64,000 nt of DNA from contig OU696595.1 of assembly GCA_916048095.2 (NCBI GenBank), positions 5,910,795 to 5,974,794 on the forward strand, read 5' to 3'. A program made the translations under genes and the position numbers. Below are positions 21,303-30,871 of this stretch, in pieces (position 1 is the stretch's first letter; each line of letters opens with the position of its first letter). Source of the DNA: Sacculina carcini. Lineage: Eukaryota > Arthropoda > Thecostraca > Sacculinidae. The notes below the pieces were generated by a model. That model was not told the origin of the DNA. It saw only the letters and a list, made by a program, of their open reading frames with translations, and did no database searches.

Positions 21303-21821
21303 AACAAACAAACAAATAAACATATATTTACTATAGCGCCTGTAAAAACACGGTCGCGCATAACTTCAAGAGGAACAACAAAGCGTAAATACATATATAC
21401 ATATACATACATACACAAACATGCACTTATACATATACATACATACACAAACATGCACTTATACATACACATATACACATGAGTTTTGAGTAAATAAGGA
21501 GGAATAGAAAATGGATAGCTGAATGAAATCATAGTTTGGCGAAAGGAGTGAGAGTGTGAGAAGCAGGATCAAACGAGATGTCAAAAAGGTGATTTTGAAG
21601 TCGGGAAGCAAACATGCGGTAGGAAGAAGCTGAAGTAATATGAGAAGGAAGAGAATTATAGATGCGCGGACCGAAGAAAGTAAAAGATTTAGAGGACCAC
21701 GAAGATTCATTAGTGGCCCGAGGACAGATGAGGGGAACAGGTCTACGAGAAGAAGCATTATCAGAACGAGTTAAAAGACTGACTAGGTAAGGCGGTTGAC
21801 TAGGATCATGAAGGAGCTTGT
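21303..21821 (-). pseudogene. LINE ORF2 C-terminus and 3' tail, inserted in the minisatellite
   Basis: The minus strand encodes PPYLVSLL, PLICPRATNESSW and SKSFTFFGPRIYNSLPSHI, closely matching the C-terminal end of the complete LINE ORF2 at 30300-30540. It ends in PFAKL and a stop at 21529. The 3' tail ends in (GTTT)n on the minus strand (21302-21319). It is heavily 5' truncated and split from any RT domain. Its two ends lie within the same 30-bp repeat, so the insertion site was the minisatellite. Copy 2 has a 12-bp insertion at about 59800 that breaks the frame. Confidence 0.8.
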
Positions 21822-21987
21822 AAACAATCACGTAAAGAGGGCCGTGAACAATAACAATCACGTAAAGAGGGCCATGAACAATAACAATCACGTAAAAAGG
21901 GCCATGAACAATAACAATCACGTAAAGAGGGCCGTGAACAATAACAATCACGTAAAGAGGGCCGTGAACAATGACAATCGCGTGAAC
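21822..21987. repeat. 30-bp minisatellite, second block
   Basis: About five and a half more units of the 30-bp repeat, the last ones diverged (CAATCGCGTGAACAG). Confidence 0.9.
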
Positions 21988-22230
21988 AGTCCGCTGTTAT
22001 CAGATAAATCGGTTGTATCGATGCATCAGTGTATTATAGCTGTGTTAGTTTAATTCAGTGTCAACAGATGACAGTTCAAGGGACCTGGTGGCTGCCCTGC
22101 CGAGGTTGAACAAGCTCATTCATGCTAGGATTCGGTGTAGGATTGGTCGGTTGTCGTTCTTGATGTGTGTATTATTGCGTGTGAGTTCTCGAGTGTGATA
22201 TATCCTTCAGCATTCAATAGTGCGCGTTTG

Positions 22231-22557
22231 CGGTCGTGTCAAGGTCACGGTAGCGGGCATGGTCCAGGTCATGGTAGCGGTCATGGTCCAGGTCATGGTA
22301 GCGGTCATGGTCGAGGTCATGGTAGCGGTCATGGTCGAGGTCATGGTAGCGGTCGTGTCGAGGTCACGGTAGCGGTCGTGTCGAGGTCATGGTAGGGGTC
22401 GTGTCGAGGTCATGGTAGCGGTCATGGTCGAGGTCATGGTAGCGGTCATGGTCAAGGTCATGGTAGGGGTCGTGTCGAGGTCACGGTAGCGGTCATGTCA
22501 AGGTCATGGTAGCGGTCGTGTCAAGGTCATGTTAGCGGTCATGTCGAGGTCATGGTA
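22231..22557. repeat. AGGTCA-rich minisatellite, 23-24-bp units
   Basis: Tandem variants of GGTAGCGGTCGTGTCGAGGTCA span 327 bp; copy 2 spans 228 bp. Each unit holds one AGGTCA hexamer, and some read TCAAGGTCA. A glycine/histidine-rich frame across it is a by-product of the repeat. Confidence 0.9.
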
Positions 22558-23031
22558 GTGTTACCGATGCGAGGACAAAGCGAGTAGGTGTGCGTGCGGG
22601 TGTATTTTTGGCAGTGCCGCTTGGGACGTCGTTGCGCGTGTTGGTCGTGCTTTGACAGCGAGTGTTGACTTCATGCGTTGAGTACTGAGGAGACGCGGTG
22701 TGAGATAAGTTGTAGTTTCTCACCGAGTGCATTGTGATGAATATTTGTGCATTGTGATATTGGTGTGTGTCTTCTGTGTTATGGTTTGTGTACTTGCGTG
22801 TTTGTGCGAGTACACGAACATTTTTTCTGTGCATTTGACCTTAAAATTTTGAATTGCAATAAAATTGGCTGATTTCAACAATATCAGATAGTTATATCGT
22901 TGTATTTTTCCAAAGAGTCTTCTTGATATACATTTATATATCTTTGATGCTTCTCAGGCAGTAAGAAAAATTAGCCTAGTGGAAAATAACTTAATACTTA
23001 TTAAGAATGCACAATTAGTTATATTAATACA
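22558..23031. other. non-coding, no supported gene
   Basis: A GTGT-rich stretch with the direct repeat ATTGTGATGAATATTTGTGC / ATTGTGATATTGG lies at about 22731-22762. The last 100 bases are AT-rich. No gene is seen. Confidence 0.45.
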
Positions 23032-23600
23032 CTAGCATTTAAACCCGCACGTTGTGCGGAACAATTCATACAATACAACTCATATTCAGTTCATAAAGGA
23101 AAACGAATACCAAACGAAAAAAGAAGAAAAAAAACGAAAAAAGAAAAACGAAAAAAATGAAAAAAACGAAAAAAGTAAGCCCTTGAAAAGTCTTAACCAA
23201 TAGAAATGTCAGGATGTTAATATTTTTATTTTTATTTTGGCAAAGTATTTTCCCTCAAATGGCCTCATATTTAAGCATGCCCGTCGTACAGAATGATTCG
23301 GAGTTCAAACACGAATAAAACAATTGAAAATGATGAAACATTTTCATCAGAGTATTTCCAAAATATATTTAAACTCATCATCATTCCCCAACATCATTTG
23401 CTCAAGTACTGTTCTACTTTTACCGCTATAATATTTACAGCCAAAGTTGTATATTCCGCTATATCTTAAGTCCGATATAACCTGCATTTAAACCTGCCCG
23501 TCGTGCGGGTGAATTCATGAAAAAGGGAATACAAATCAAACAGTTAAAAATGAAATCCATAAAAATGTCCAATTTAATTATTGAGCTTTATAAATTTCTT
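23032..23600 (-). mobile_element. Helitron-like element, 5' end lost
   Basis: It opens with CTAGCATTTAAACCCGCACG after an A, with hairpin motifs again at about 23275 and 23495. An imperfect ACGAAAAAAG-rich tract fills 23100-23180. No TC-type 5' end can be found before the transposon at 23708. Confidence 0.55.
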
Positions 23601-23707
23601 ATAAATTGTCATATTGTATTACTTGCATATGTTAGGAATAGGTGTTTTTCATCCCTATTGGTCCACGTCATTATAATTCTAGACATGTGACTTTAATTAT
23701 AATTCTA

Positions 23708-23838
23708 TACCATTTGCAAATAGAGTTAATCCAAATGAAATAGACTTAATCCAAATGAAAATAGAGTTAATCAAAATGAAAATAGACTTAATCCAAATGA
23801 AAATAGACTTAAACCAAATGATAACTGGGTTAATCAGC
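23708..23838 (+). repeat. left TIR of the transposon, tandem sub-repeats
   Basis: About six units of the type AATAGAGTTAATCCAAATGA / AATAGACTTAATCCAAATGA lie in tandem. The outer 25 bases are inverted at the right end. Confidence 0.85.
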
Positions 23839-24099
23839 GCAGTAATTTTTTTATTGTATAATAATACATATTATATTTATACTAATAATATTTTTGTCAT
23901 ATATTAATCAATTTAAATGATTTATTGTTCAAATTTTTGTTGAAACAAAAAACTTGACGTAAAATCATAAGTTTCTGTAAATATGTGGCTGAAAACTGGA
24001 AACACTACAAAAAACATTGAGCAGAAACTTGACTAAATATTCAACAGTCGAAACTGAGTTGGCAATTGTTCTGGAGTTGAATTTACATTTTTAGTAAAA

Positions 24100-25149
24100 A
24101 TGAAGTACAACAAAATTAATGAAAAAGACAGAAAAAGAAGTATTGAAGCTTTTCGAAATGAAATTGATTGGAAAGGCGTCGCCAGAACTCTTGGTATAAA
24201 TGTAAAAACAGCCTACAATTGGTTGAAAAAGAACCAGGACACAGTAAAGCCAAGAGGCGGGAACCATATCAAAAAGACACCTGGAATGTTGATGACATTG
24301 GTTTCTGCGGCGGAGAAATCACCGTCCACCACGTTGGAAGAGCTCCAGACCATTATCAGGTCACAATTCGGATGCCAGGTGTGCGTCAACACCATAAGAA
24401 ACTGGTTGGACGGCGAGATGTTTTCGCTAAAAAATGTGCGTCCCACTGTCGACAAAATTAATTCGGCTGAAAATAAAATGAAAAGAGCCGAATACGTGGA
24501 GGTATTGTTCAAGGTGCGGTTGGAAGGCGGCACTCCAGTATGGGTCGACGAAACTAATTTTAATTTAGACTGCAGGAGGAGTCATGGCCGGTCCAGGATC
24601 GGTGCCAGAGCTTCAGTTGTTTTACCAACCAGCAAAGCAGCCAACCTCCATATAATCGGGGCCATGACAAGCTCACGGGTAGTGCTATTCTCCACGAAGA
24701 GAGGAGCATTTAAAAAGCAAGACTGTGTGCAATGGTTGCAGTCATTGATGCAGGCATGCAGAGATGCTGAAATTCACCGGCCCACAATAATTATTGACAA
24801 CGCGCCGGCACACAGCAACCTGGACGATTTATTTTCTAGTCAGGAGTATTGTGGACTGCTTCGACTTGCTCCATATTCATACCTTCTCAACCCCATAGAG
24901 CTATTATGGAGCTCTCTGAAGAGCAATATCAAGCGGCAGTTGAGACAACGGATGTATGAAATCACTGGTGTGACTGGTCGCGGTGACTGTGGAGTCTCAA
25001 TGGCCGAACAGCGCATCAGCGCAATGGAAGAAATCGCCCTGCAGGCCATCAGTAACATAGAACCGTCGCACTTGCAAACTTACACCTGCAGAGTGGAGAA
25101 GTACTACTCAGCGGCCATTCGGCAGGAAGATCTTGTCGAAGTGCTTTGA
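24100..25149 (+). CDS. Tc1/IS630-like DDE transposase, intact
   Basis: The 349-codon frame has an N-terminal helix-turn-helix (about residues 11-44, ending TAYNWLKKN), a second HTH-like region to about residue 105, and a DDE catalytic domain: D150 in VWVDETNF, D233 in IIIDNAPAHS and E267 in YLLNPIELLW, with 33 residues between the last two. This enzyme family binds the element's TIRs and cuts and pastes it into TA dinucleotides. The start is the first ATG, preceded by AGTAAAA. It lies between the element's TIRs in the same orientation as the left end. The copy-2 version has a 1-nt deletion. The family also occurs in protists and other invertebrates, which fits horizontal spread, but I cannot test that here. 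Confidence 0.9.
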   Translation: MKYNKINEKDRKRSIEAFRNEIDWKGVARTLGINVKTAYNWLKKNQDTVKPRGGNHIKKTPGMLMTLVSAAEKSPSTTLEELQTIIRSQFGCQVCVNTIRNWLDGEMFSLKNVRPTVDKINSAENKMKRAEYVEVLFKVRLEGGTPVWVDETNFNLDCRRSHGRSRIGARASVVLPTSKAANLHIIGAMTSSRVVLFSTKRGAFKKQDCVQWLQSLMQACRDAEIHRPTIIIDNAPAHSNLDDLFSSQEYCGLLRLAPYSYLLNPIELLWSSLKSNIKRQLRQRMYEITGVTGRGDCGVSMAEQRISAMEEIALQAISNIEPSHLQTYTCRVEKYYSAAIRQEDLVEVL

Positions 25150-25832
25150 AGTTTGCTAATCATCGCTTGAAGCTTGCTCGTTTACTTGTTGTTTTTGCTG
25201 TATTTGTTGTTGTTGCTAGTCATGTGCTTGCAACATATTCTCACCGCGCTTCTAATTCATTCCCATGCTCATTCAGAAAACTCACTTTGCTCATATCACG
25301 TATAAACAACACACTCCATGAGATAGCAACTGACACAGAAACAGTCACTGGAACTCGCACAACTGAAATTCATCGATATGGCGCGCAATTGAGCACGTTC
25401 AGGCACTCTACTAAATCTCGTGCAAATATCACACGACCACCTCATCGTGCCACTATGCTGCCGCTCGTGACACTGTGTCCGCTCAAACATGCACACTCAC
25501 ATAAACAACAGCTACCGGGACGGTTTTAACTGTACATTATGGAATGTGCTCAGTTTTGAACACGCCGTGCAGTGCGGTGTATAGACATTGCTAAATGGTG
25601 ACCAGATTCACTGTCACACAAGACCAATTACAACACCATTATTAGGTGAATACCAGCATTTATGTAATAATACTCAATATATATAATGTATTATTAATCG
25701 TTGCGAGTCGTCATTTTGAGCTCCGATTAATCAGTTTTGCTGAAATATCAGTAAATGAGTGTCAACAATTATTAAATTTATACTAAAACATCTACATAAT
25801 ATTATTTTCGATAAGTTTTTCTTGGGTCAAAG
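25150..25832. other. internal non-coding part of the transposon
   Basis: A non-ATG frame of about 125 codons follows the transposase directly but shows no domain and is probably chance. The rest is AT-rich. No other gene is seen. Confidence 0.5.
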
Positions 25833-26038
25833 TGTATTTACATTTGGATTAACTCAGTTTTCATTTGGTTTAAATATATTTTCCTTTGGATTAACTCTAT
25901 TTTCATTAAGATTAAGTCTATTCTCATTTGGATTAACTCTATTTTCATTAAGATTAAGTCTATTCTCATTTGGATTAACTCTATTTTCATTTAGATTAAG
26001 TCTATTCTCATTTGGATTAACTCTATTTGCAAATGGTA
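25833..26038 (-). repeat. right TIR of the transposon, 42-bp sub-repeats
   Basis: Three tandem 42-bp units (GGATTAACTCTATTTTCATT followed by AGATTAAGTCTATTCTCATT and two T) plus partial units. Copy 2 has a single unit, an 84-bp difference. Confidence 0.9.
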
Positions 26039-26431
26039 TAGACATTATTATAATTCTAGGCAAAGAGCCTGGATGTATTTTGTGCTTTTTTTGTTGGCTT
26101 CCAAGTCTAATATGACACCTATCATATATCCCCTAGCATTTAAACCCTCCCTACATTCCATATTTCAGCATGTCTGTATTGTGTCTATACATATATATGT
26201 CCGTAAGTAGTGCTATGCACACGCAGGATGTCTAGCACCACACACGGACACAATATTCACACGTCTCCCATATACAGGCTTATCGAGTTTATGTTGACAA
26301 TGCAATATGAACATTTGCTGCATTGTACACCTTTACAACTGACAATTATTCTGGATAGTGTGAAATTATTGTTCTAAAAGTTCAAAATTGTCCTAATTAT
26401 ATATAGTTGATCTTAAAAAAGAAAAAGTTGC
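26039..26431. other. flank between transposon and LINE
   Basis: A degraded Helitron-like terminus (CTAGCATTTAAACCCTCC) lies at 26133. The rest is AT-rich, with TATATATG at about 26190. No gene is seen. Confidence 0.4.
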
Positions 26432-26538
26432 GCTAAAAGTTCGCTTCATTCGTGTTCCTGCCTTCCTAGTGTGTGGTTGTGCCTCGGTTCGCTCCGTTCT
26501 ATCGTTATCTGTGTACCCATCTTACCTTGTTTGCGATC

Positions 26539-27660
26539 ATGTGTGCCTCGGTCAACCAGCGTGTTTGTCGCTGTGGGGACTCGATCGACTCATCGTCATA
26601 CATTGAGTGTGAGGGTTGTGCTCTTTCTCACCATGTATCGTGCGCTGGGCTGACCAACCCGGCATTCAATGCCATCAGGAAACACCGGCTTTTCTGGCTC
26701 TGCCAAGTGTGTAAGGCAGAGTACTGTGCGTTTCGTCGCTCGCCCCTCACTGAGGGCAAAGTGTCCGCGGTCATCGCCAACCGACTGGCGGAATTCCGCA
26801 CTTCGCTGCTGGACGACATTAACAACAGTAAGTCATCACCTGCCGGAGCGCTCCCTGCCTCTGCTTCTGTTCGCAGACAGGCAACCGTCCCCTCATTCGC
26901 ACTTGTGCTGAAGAGCAAGAGTGAAGAGCCGGTAAAGATTGAGCGAGTGCAGTCGGCCCTCTCCACTGTCCCAGTGACGCAGGCGCGCGCCACCAAATCC
27001 GGTGGCATGGTGGTAAAATGTGCTACCAAGGACGCGGCAGCAAAAGCGGCCAAATCATTGGATGGCAGCCCTGAGCTTGAGGTGTCGGTTGTCAACAAAC
27101 CAAAAATGCTGCTTCCGAAAATCACTTTGGTCAACGTCCCGCCATCCTCTCATGAGAACCTTGCTGCCTCACTTCGGATGAAAAATGAATTTCTCGCGGA
27201 TGTGCCTGACGCGGATTTGAAGGTGTTGTTTATAACAAAGCCGCGACAGGGCTGTTCCCATGCGGTGCTGTCAGTCACGCCGGAAGTACGCCAACTGATC
27301 CGAGCTGCTGGCGACCGCCTGTATGTACACTTATGCTGCTGTCGCGTGTATGACAGATACTGGGTTGTCCGCTGTTCGTGCTGCAGTGGACTGGGTCACA
27401 AAATGGATCGTTGCCCAGTAAAAACTGCGGTTTGTGGCCACTGCGCTGGTCCCCACATGTCTTCCGCATGTCCAGACACAACAAAGGTGAGGTGCATTAA
27501 CTGCTCCAATCATGGACGCCCGGCTGATCATCCGGCTTTTTCACCAAAATGTCCGTCGCTTTTGGCCGTACAGAACTCCATTCGTGAGCGCACTCTCTCT
27601 GCTCCTCTTTCTCAGTCTCCAACTGATTCCCTTGCTGCCACCTCGGCGGTATCTGCTTGA
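26539..27660 (+). CDS. LINE ORF1: PHD finger plus CCHC zinc knuckles
   Basis: The 373-residue frame starts at the first ATG (MCASVNQRVC). It opens with a PHD-type Cys4-His-Cys3 finger (CRCGDS...CEGCALSHHVSC...WLCQVC), followed by a Ser/Ala/Lys-rich linker, an RRM-like stretch (MVVKCATKDAAAKAAKSL), and at the C-terminus a CX2CX4HX4C knuckle (CSCCSGLGHKMDRC) with two further Cys/His clusters. Such ORF1 proteins bind the element RNA; PHD-bearing ORF1s are known in CR1-type LINEs. It ends in TGA at 27658, immediately followed by CTA, and ORF2 continues in the same frame. Confidence 0.85.
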   Translation: MCASVNQRVCRCGDSIDSSSYIECEGCALSHHVSCAGLTNPAFNAIRKHRLFWLCQVCKAEYCAFRRSPLTEGKVSAVIANRLAEFRTSLLDDINNSKSSPAGALPASASVRRQATVPSFALVLKSKSEEPVKIERVQSALSTVPVTQARATKSGGMVVKCATKDAAAKAAKSLDGSPELEVSVVNKPKMLLPKITLVNVPPSSHENLAASLRMKNEFLADVPDADLKVLFITKPRQGCSHAVLSVTPEVRQLIRAAGDRLYVHLCCCRVYDRYWVVRCSCCSGLGHKMDRCPVKTAVCGHCAGPHMSSACPDTTKVRCINCSNHGRPADHPAFSPKCPSLLAVQNSIRERTLSAPLSQSPTDSLAATSAVSA

Positions 27661-27663
27661 CTA
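27655..27663 (+). promoter_or_regulatory. candidate stop-codon readthrough site (TGA CTA)
   Basis: The stop between ORF1 and ORF2 is TGA followed by CTA. UGA-CUA is an established leaky context in animals and viruses. The frame is open on both sides, and no in-frame ATG occurs until 27904, which is downstream of the endonuclease residues N (27751) and E (27832). Expression of a whole ORF2 would therefore need readthrough or non-AUG initiation. Confidence 0.55.
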
Positions 27664-30549
27664 CCACAGCCACATTGTTTCTCCTCCACTGCCACCTCTC
27701 TTCATCAGAATTCGTTCTCTAGTTCTCCTTCGCTCACCTTTGCTCTTTTAAATATAAGGTCTTGCCGTTACAAAGCTCACTATTTATCCCATCTCTGTTC
27801 ATCACATAATATTGATATCCTTTGCCTAACAGAAACTTGGCTTTTTGATACCGACATCTCTTCTTTTGTTGCTCATATACCTAGTAGTTTTGGTTTTCTG
27901 CACATGTCTCGTTCAAGCCTTATCTGCTCCCGTGGCGGTGGTGTTGGTTGTATCTATGCAAAATCACTGTCCCTTTCGCTAATTCCTGATCTTAAATCTG
28001 CCTATTCTTCTTTTGAATTCATTGCCCTTGCATTGTCCGTACCTTCTCGTCCTAAGCTCTGCATAATTGTTGTCTATCGACATAATCACCCAAGAACTAC
28101 GTCTGCATTCTTTGATGAATTCTCTGATCTTCATGAATCTGTGACGAAATTATTCTCAAATAGATATCTAATCGTTGGTGACTTCAACTTCCCTTCCTCT
28201 AATGTATACTTCTCTCAGTTTTGTTCCTTCGTTGACTCTCATGCGCTTTGCTCTCCGATATCTTCCCCCACTCATTTGTCGGGTCATATTCTTGACCTGC
28301 TTCTTTTTCCTGTGCCAACTATCTCCACTGACTTAGCTGTACCGAAAGTTGAAGTTTTCCCTCCCGATCGCTCATTTTCGGATCATAGCTTATGCCTATT
28401 TGACATTCCGTTACCTTCTAAATCATCTAGTATGTTTCCTCATTCATTCAGATCGTATAGAAACTTTGATCCTGGTGTATTCTTATCATTTCTTACATCT
28501 CGGCTACCTTCTCATGTGTTTTATTCACTACCAGCTGACGAAGTATATTCTTGTTTTTCCATGGTTCTTTCTGATATTAATGATACCCTTTTTCCTTTGA
28601 AAACTTGTTCCCGCACATACATGCCCATTCCATGGTTTAATGCTGAACTTCTCTCTTTGAAACGCTTTCAACGCCGGTCTGAACGTTTGTGGCGTCGCTC
28701 AAGATCTGAGTCGAATTGGTCCGCCTACTGCTCGTCTCGTGCAGCTTATCTGGCCGCTCTCTCTGATGCTAAGTGCTCTTTCTACAAATCTAAACTGACC
28801 TCACTTTCGGTCTCACAGAAACTGCTCTGGTCGACTCTAAACACTATCTCTGGCCGTCGTTCCACATCTACAACCTGTTCAACCACTGCTTCTGAATTCG
28901 CAACGTTCTTCTGGAACAAAGTGAAAACTACAGATGAAAGCATTCCAGCTACACATCACAAAATCACACACTCTACTTCATCAACTACTCTCTCTTCCTT
29001 TACTCATGTCGTCCTCTCTGATATCCTAGCCTTACTTTCATCAATAAAAATATCTGCCTCTCCCGCCGATCCTATTAATTTTAAGGCCTTCTCTCACTCG
29101 ATTACTCTATTCGCTCCCTATTTTTTGTATATAGTAAATCTCTCATTACTTCATGGTTCTTTTATACCTGAAAAACATGCTATTGTCTACCCAATTTTGA
29201 AAAAACCAACACTTGATTCTTCCATCATCAAAAATTATCGTCCTGTTTCAATTATCAATCTCACCTCCAAGTTGTTAGAATCCGTTATTTTCTCCCAACT
29301 TTCTCCTCTTATTAACGATGTTTTAGATCCTTACCAGTCTGGCTTCCGACCTTTCCATTCAACTGAGTCTGTTCTCACATCTGTTGTTGACGTTGTGTTA
29401 TCTCATTTCTCCTTCCGCCATTCTGTCCTAATTGTTATGTTGGATATGTCATCAGCGTTTGATTTAGTAAACCACAAAATCTTGCTTGATGATTTATCGC
29501 ATATTGGTCTCTCTTCCACGGCATTTTCGCTCATGCGCTCTTATCTTTCAGGCCGTTCTTACTCCGTTAAATTTAATTCTGTTGTTTCCGATCGTGTTCC
29601 TTTAAATTCAGGAGTTCCTCAAGGCTCAATTCTCGGTCCCACTCTTTTCAACCTGTATATGTCCTCACTGTGTCCTATTCTAAAACGTTATTCTGTGGCT
29701 TTTCATATCTATGCCGACGACATTCAACTGCTATGTCCACTTCCGTTTCCCTACTCATCCTATATGTCTGAACTTCTATCGGATATTTCATCATGGGCTG
29801 CTTCTCGTCGTCTTCTCATAAATTCTTCTAAAACTGAATTCATGGTTTTTCACCCTCCTCGTCTAACTCCACCTACTCTTCCATTTCCTTTACGTTCGTC
29901 AGTGCGAAACTTGGGTGTAATTATGGATTCCTCTCTCATCTTTAGCAATAATATTAGTTCTGTCACACGTACATGCCGTCTTATTCTACGCGCGCTGTAT
30001 CCCATACGTCCATTCCTCGACCAAGCGTCTGCCATCAAGTTCATCAAAACACTGGTTTTTCCTCGTATAGATTATTGTATTGTTTTATATTTCAACACTC
30101 CGCGATGCTATTTGAAACCATTTCAGACGGTGATCAATCAATGTTGTAGATTTGTCCTCTCTCCCGTTGTTTGTGTTCATACATCTCATCATTTGTACAA
30201 TCTTCGTTGGCTACCTATTATTCCGCGAATTCATTTCCGTCTCTCCTGTATTATTTTCAAACTGCTGAACGGCATCAATCAGCCTGAATATCTTGTACGT
30301 TTGTTATCTCGTGTCTCAAATCCCAACACCCGTATTTCACGTCCTCTACAATGTCCTAGAGCGTTGTGTGAATCCCCCTGGTCAGCAAAATCATTTACCT
30401 TTTTTGCCCCTCGTTTCTATAACTCACTTCCATCTCATGTCCGTCTATCTCCCTCCTTCTCTTCTTTCACTTCATCTCTGCGGACATACTTATTCTCTAA
30501 ATCTTTTGATCGCTCATCTCATTGCCTTACACCATATGCCAAGATTTAG
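27661..30549 (+). CDS. LINE ORF2: apurinic-type endonuclease and reverse transcriptase
   Basis: The frame has 962 codons after the ORF1 stop. The endonuclease shows LLNIRS (N at 27751), CLTETW (E at 27832), YRHNHP, VGDFNFP and SDHSL, the usual catalytic series. The RT shows YRPVSIINLTSKLLE, MLDMSSAFDLVNH, a complete GVPQGSILGP block, YADD (29710-29721) and NLGVIMD. The C-terminus has the YNLRWLPI and FFAPRFYNSLP blocks of CR1/L2 LINEs. The protein nicks the target and primes cDNA synthesis there. It overlaps nothing and shares its frame with ORF1. The 5' limit given is the first codon after the TGA, because no ATG precedes the endonuclease motifs. Confidence 0.85.
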   Translation, partial: LPQPHCFSSTATSLHQNSFSSSPSLTFALLNIRSCRYKAHYLSHLCSSHNIDILCLTETWLFDTDISSFVAHIPSSFGFLHMSRSSLICSRGGGVGCIYAKSLSLSLIPDLKSAYSSFEFIALALSVPSRPKLCIIVVYRHNHPRTTSAFFDEFSDLHESVTKLFSNRYLIVGDFNFPSSNVYFSQFCSFVDSHALCSPISSPTHLSGHILDLLLFPVPTISTDLAVPKVEVFPPDRSFSDHSLCLFDIPLPSKSSSMFPHSFRSYRNFDPGVFLSFLTSRLPSHVFYSLPADEVYSCFSMVLSDINDTLFPLKTCSRTYMPIPWFNAELLSLKRFQRRSERLWRRSRSESNWSAYCSSRAAYLAALSDAKCSFYKSKLTSLSVSQKLLWSTLNTISGRRSTSTTCSTTASEFATFFWNKVKTTDESIPATHHKITHSTSSTTLSSFTHVVLSDILALLSSIKISASPADPINFKAFSHSITLFAPYFLYIVNLSLLHGSFIPEKHAIVYPILKKPTLDSSIIKNYRPVSIINLTSKLLESVIFSQLSPLINDVLDPYQSGFRPFHSTESVLTSVVDVVLSHFSFRHSVLIVMLDMSSAFDLVNHKILLDDLSHIGLSSTAFSLMRSYLSGRSYSVKFNSVVSDRVPLNSGVPQGSILGPTLFNLYMSSLCPILKRYSVAFHIYADDIQLLCPLPFPYSSYMSELLSDISSWAASRRLLINSSKTEFMVFHPPRLTPPTLPFPLRSSVRNLGVIMDSSLIFSNNISSVTRTCRLILRALYPIRPFLDQASAIKFIKTLVFPRIDYCIVLYFNTPRCYLKPFQTVINQCCRFVLSPVVCVHTSHHLYNLRWLPIIPRIHFRLSCIIFKLLNGINQPEYLVRLLSRVSNPNTRISRPLQCPRALCESPWSAKSFTFFAPRFYNSLPSHVRLSPSFSSFTSSLRTYLFSKSFDRSSHCLTPYAKI

Positions 30550-30871
30550 CTGCTCAAAGTGCACTCTCATCTTTTGCTTGCCTTTGTTTTTTTTGCATTC
30601 ACGTGTTTTTTTTGTGTCCTATAAGCTATTTTTTTCTATCTCCTATCTCTACCTGATTATCTTTGTACTGAAAATGTGTGTGGATTTCATATTCTTACTG
30701 TGTGTGTATGTTTTATTCTGATGATTATTTATTGCGCTCAATGTTTGTTTCATATTGCGTCGACGTGTAGCTTTTGGTTTTTTTTCTGTGCTATTTTTGT
30801 TCTTTTGTAATCGCGCCATTGTTGCTATGTGCGCTAAATCAAATACATGTTGTTGTTGTTGTTATAAAAAC

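Larger units (their letters stand above)
23708..26038 (+). mobile_element. Tc1/IS630-like transposon, complete, copy 1
   Basis: The element starts TACCATTTGCAAATAGAG and ends with the inverted complement, flanked on both sides by TA (23706-23707 and 26039-26040), the expected target duplication of this superfamily. It carries one transposase gene and about 690 bp of apparently non-coding DNA between the gene and the right TIR. Both TIRs consist of tandem sub-repeats and differ in length. With an open transposase and matched ends, this copy looks potentially mobile. Confidence 0.85.
228..26058 (+). repeat. duplicated segment, copy 1
   Basis: The segment is colinear with 38630-63999 in the same orientation. 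Matching landmarks are the RT at 3485/42087, the Penelope-like ORF at 5342/43946, the METTL24-like ORF at 19586/57681 and the transposon at 23708/61734. The offset drifts from 38.4 to 38.0 kb because of repeat-number changes and small indels. The right edge of homology cannot be fixed because the window ends where copy 2 reaches the same point. Whether this is a true tandem duplication or an assembled second haplotype cannot be told from sequence alone. Confidence 0.95.
26432..30871 (+). mobile_element. apparently full-length CR1/L2-type LINE
   Basis: A 107-bp 5' UTR, ORF1, ORF2 and a 322-bp 3' UTR ending in (GTT)n GTTATAAAAAC are all present. A 9-bp direct repeat AAAAGTTGC stands at both sides (26423-26431 and 30872-30880) and is a plausible target duplication. 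Both ORFs are open apart from the single TGA between them, so the insertion looks recent. It lies outside the duplicated segment. Confidence 0.8.

Noticed and set aside
22165-22395. Glycine/histidine repeat ORF (GHGSGHG)
   Set aside because: It is a by-product of the AGGTCA-type minisatellite. The frame is lost in copy 2 because the unit order differs.
25146-25529. 127-codon frame directly after the transposase
   Set aside because: It begins at TTG, not ATG, and has no domain. It is most likely read from the transposon's non-coding half.
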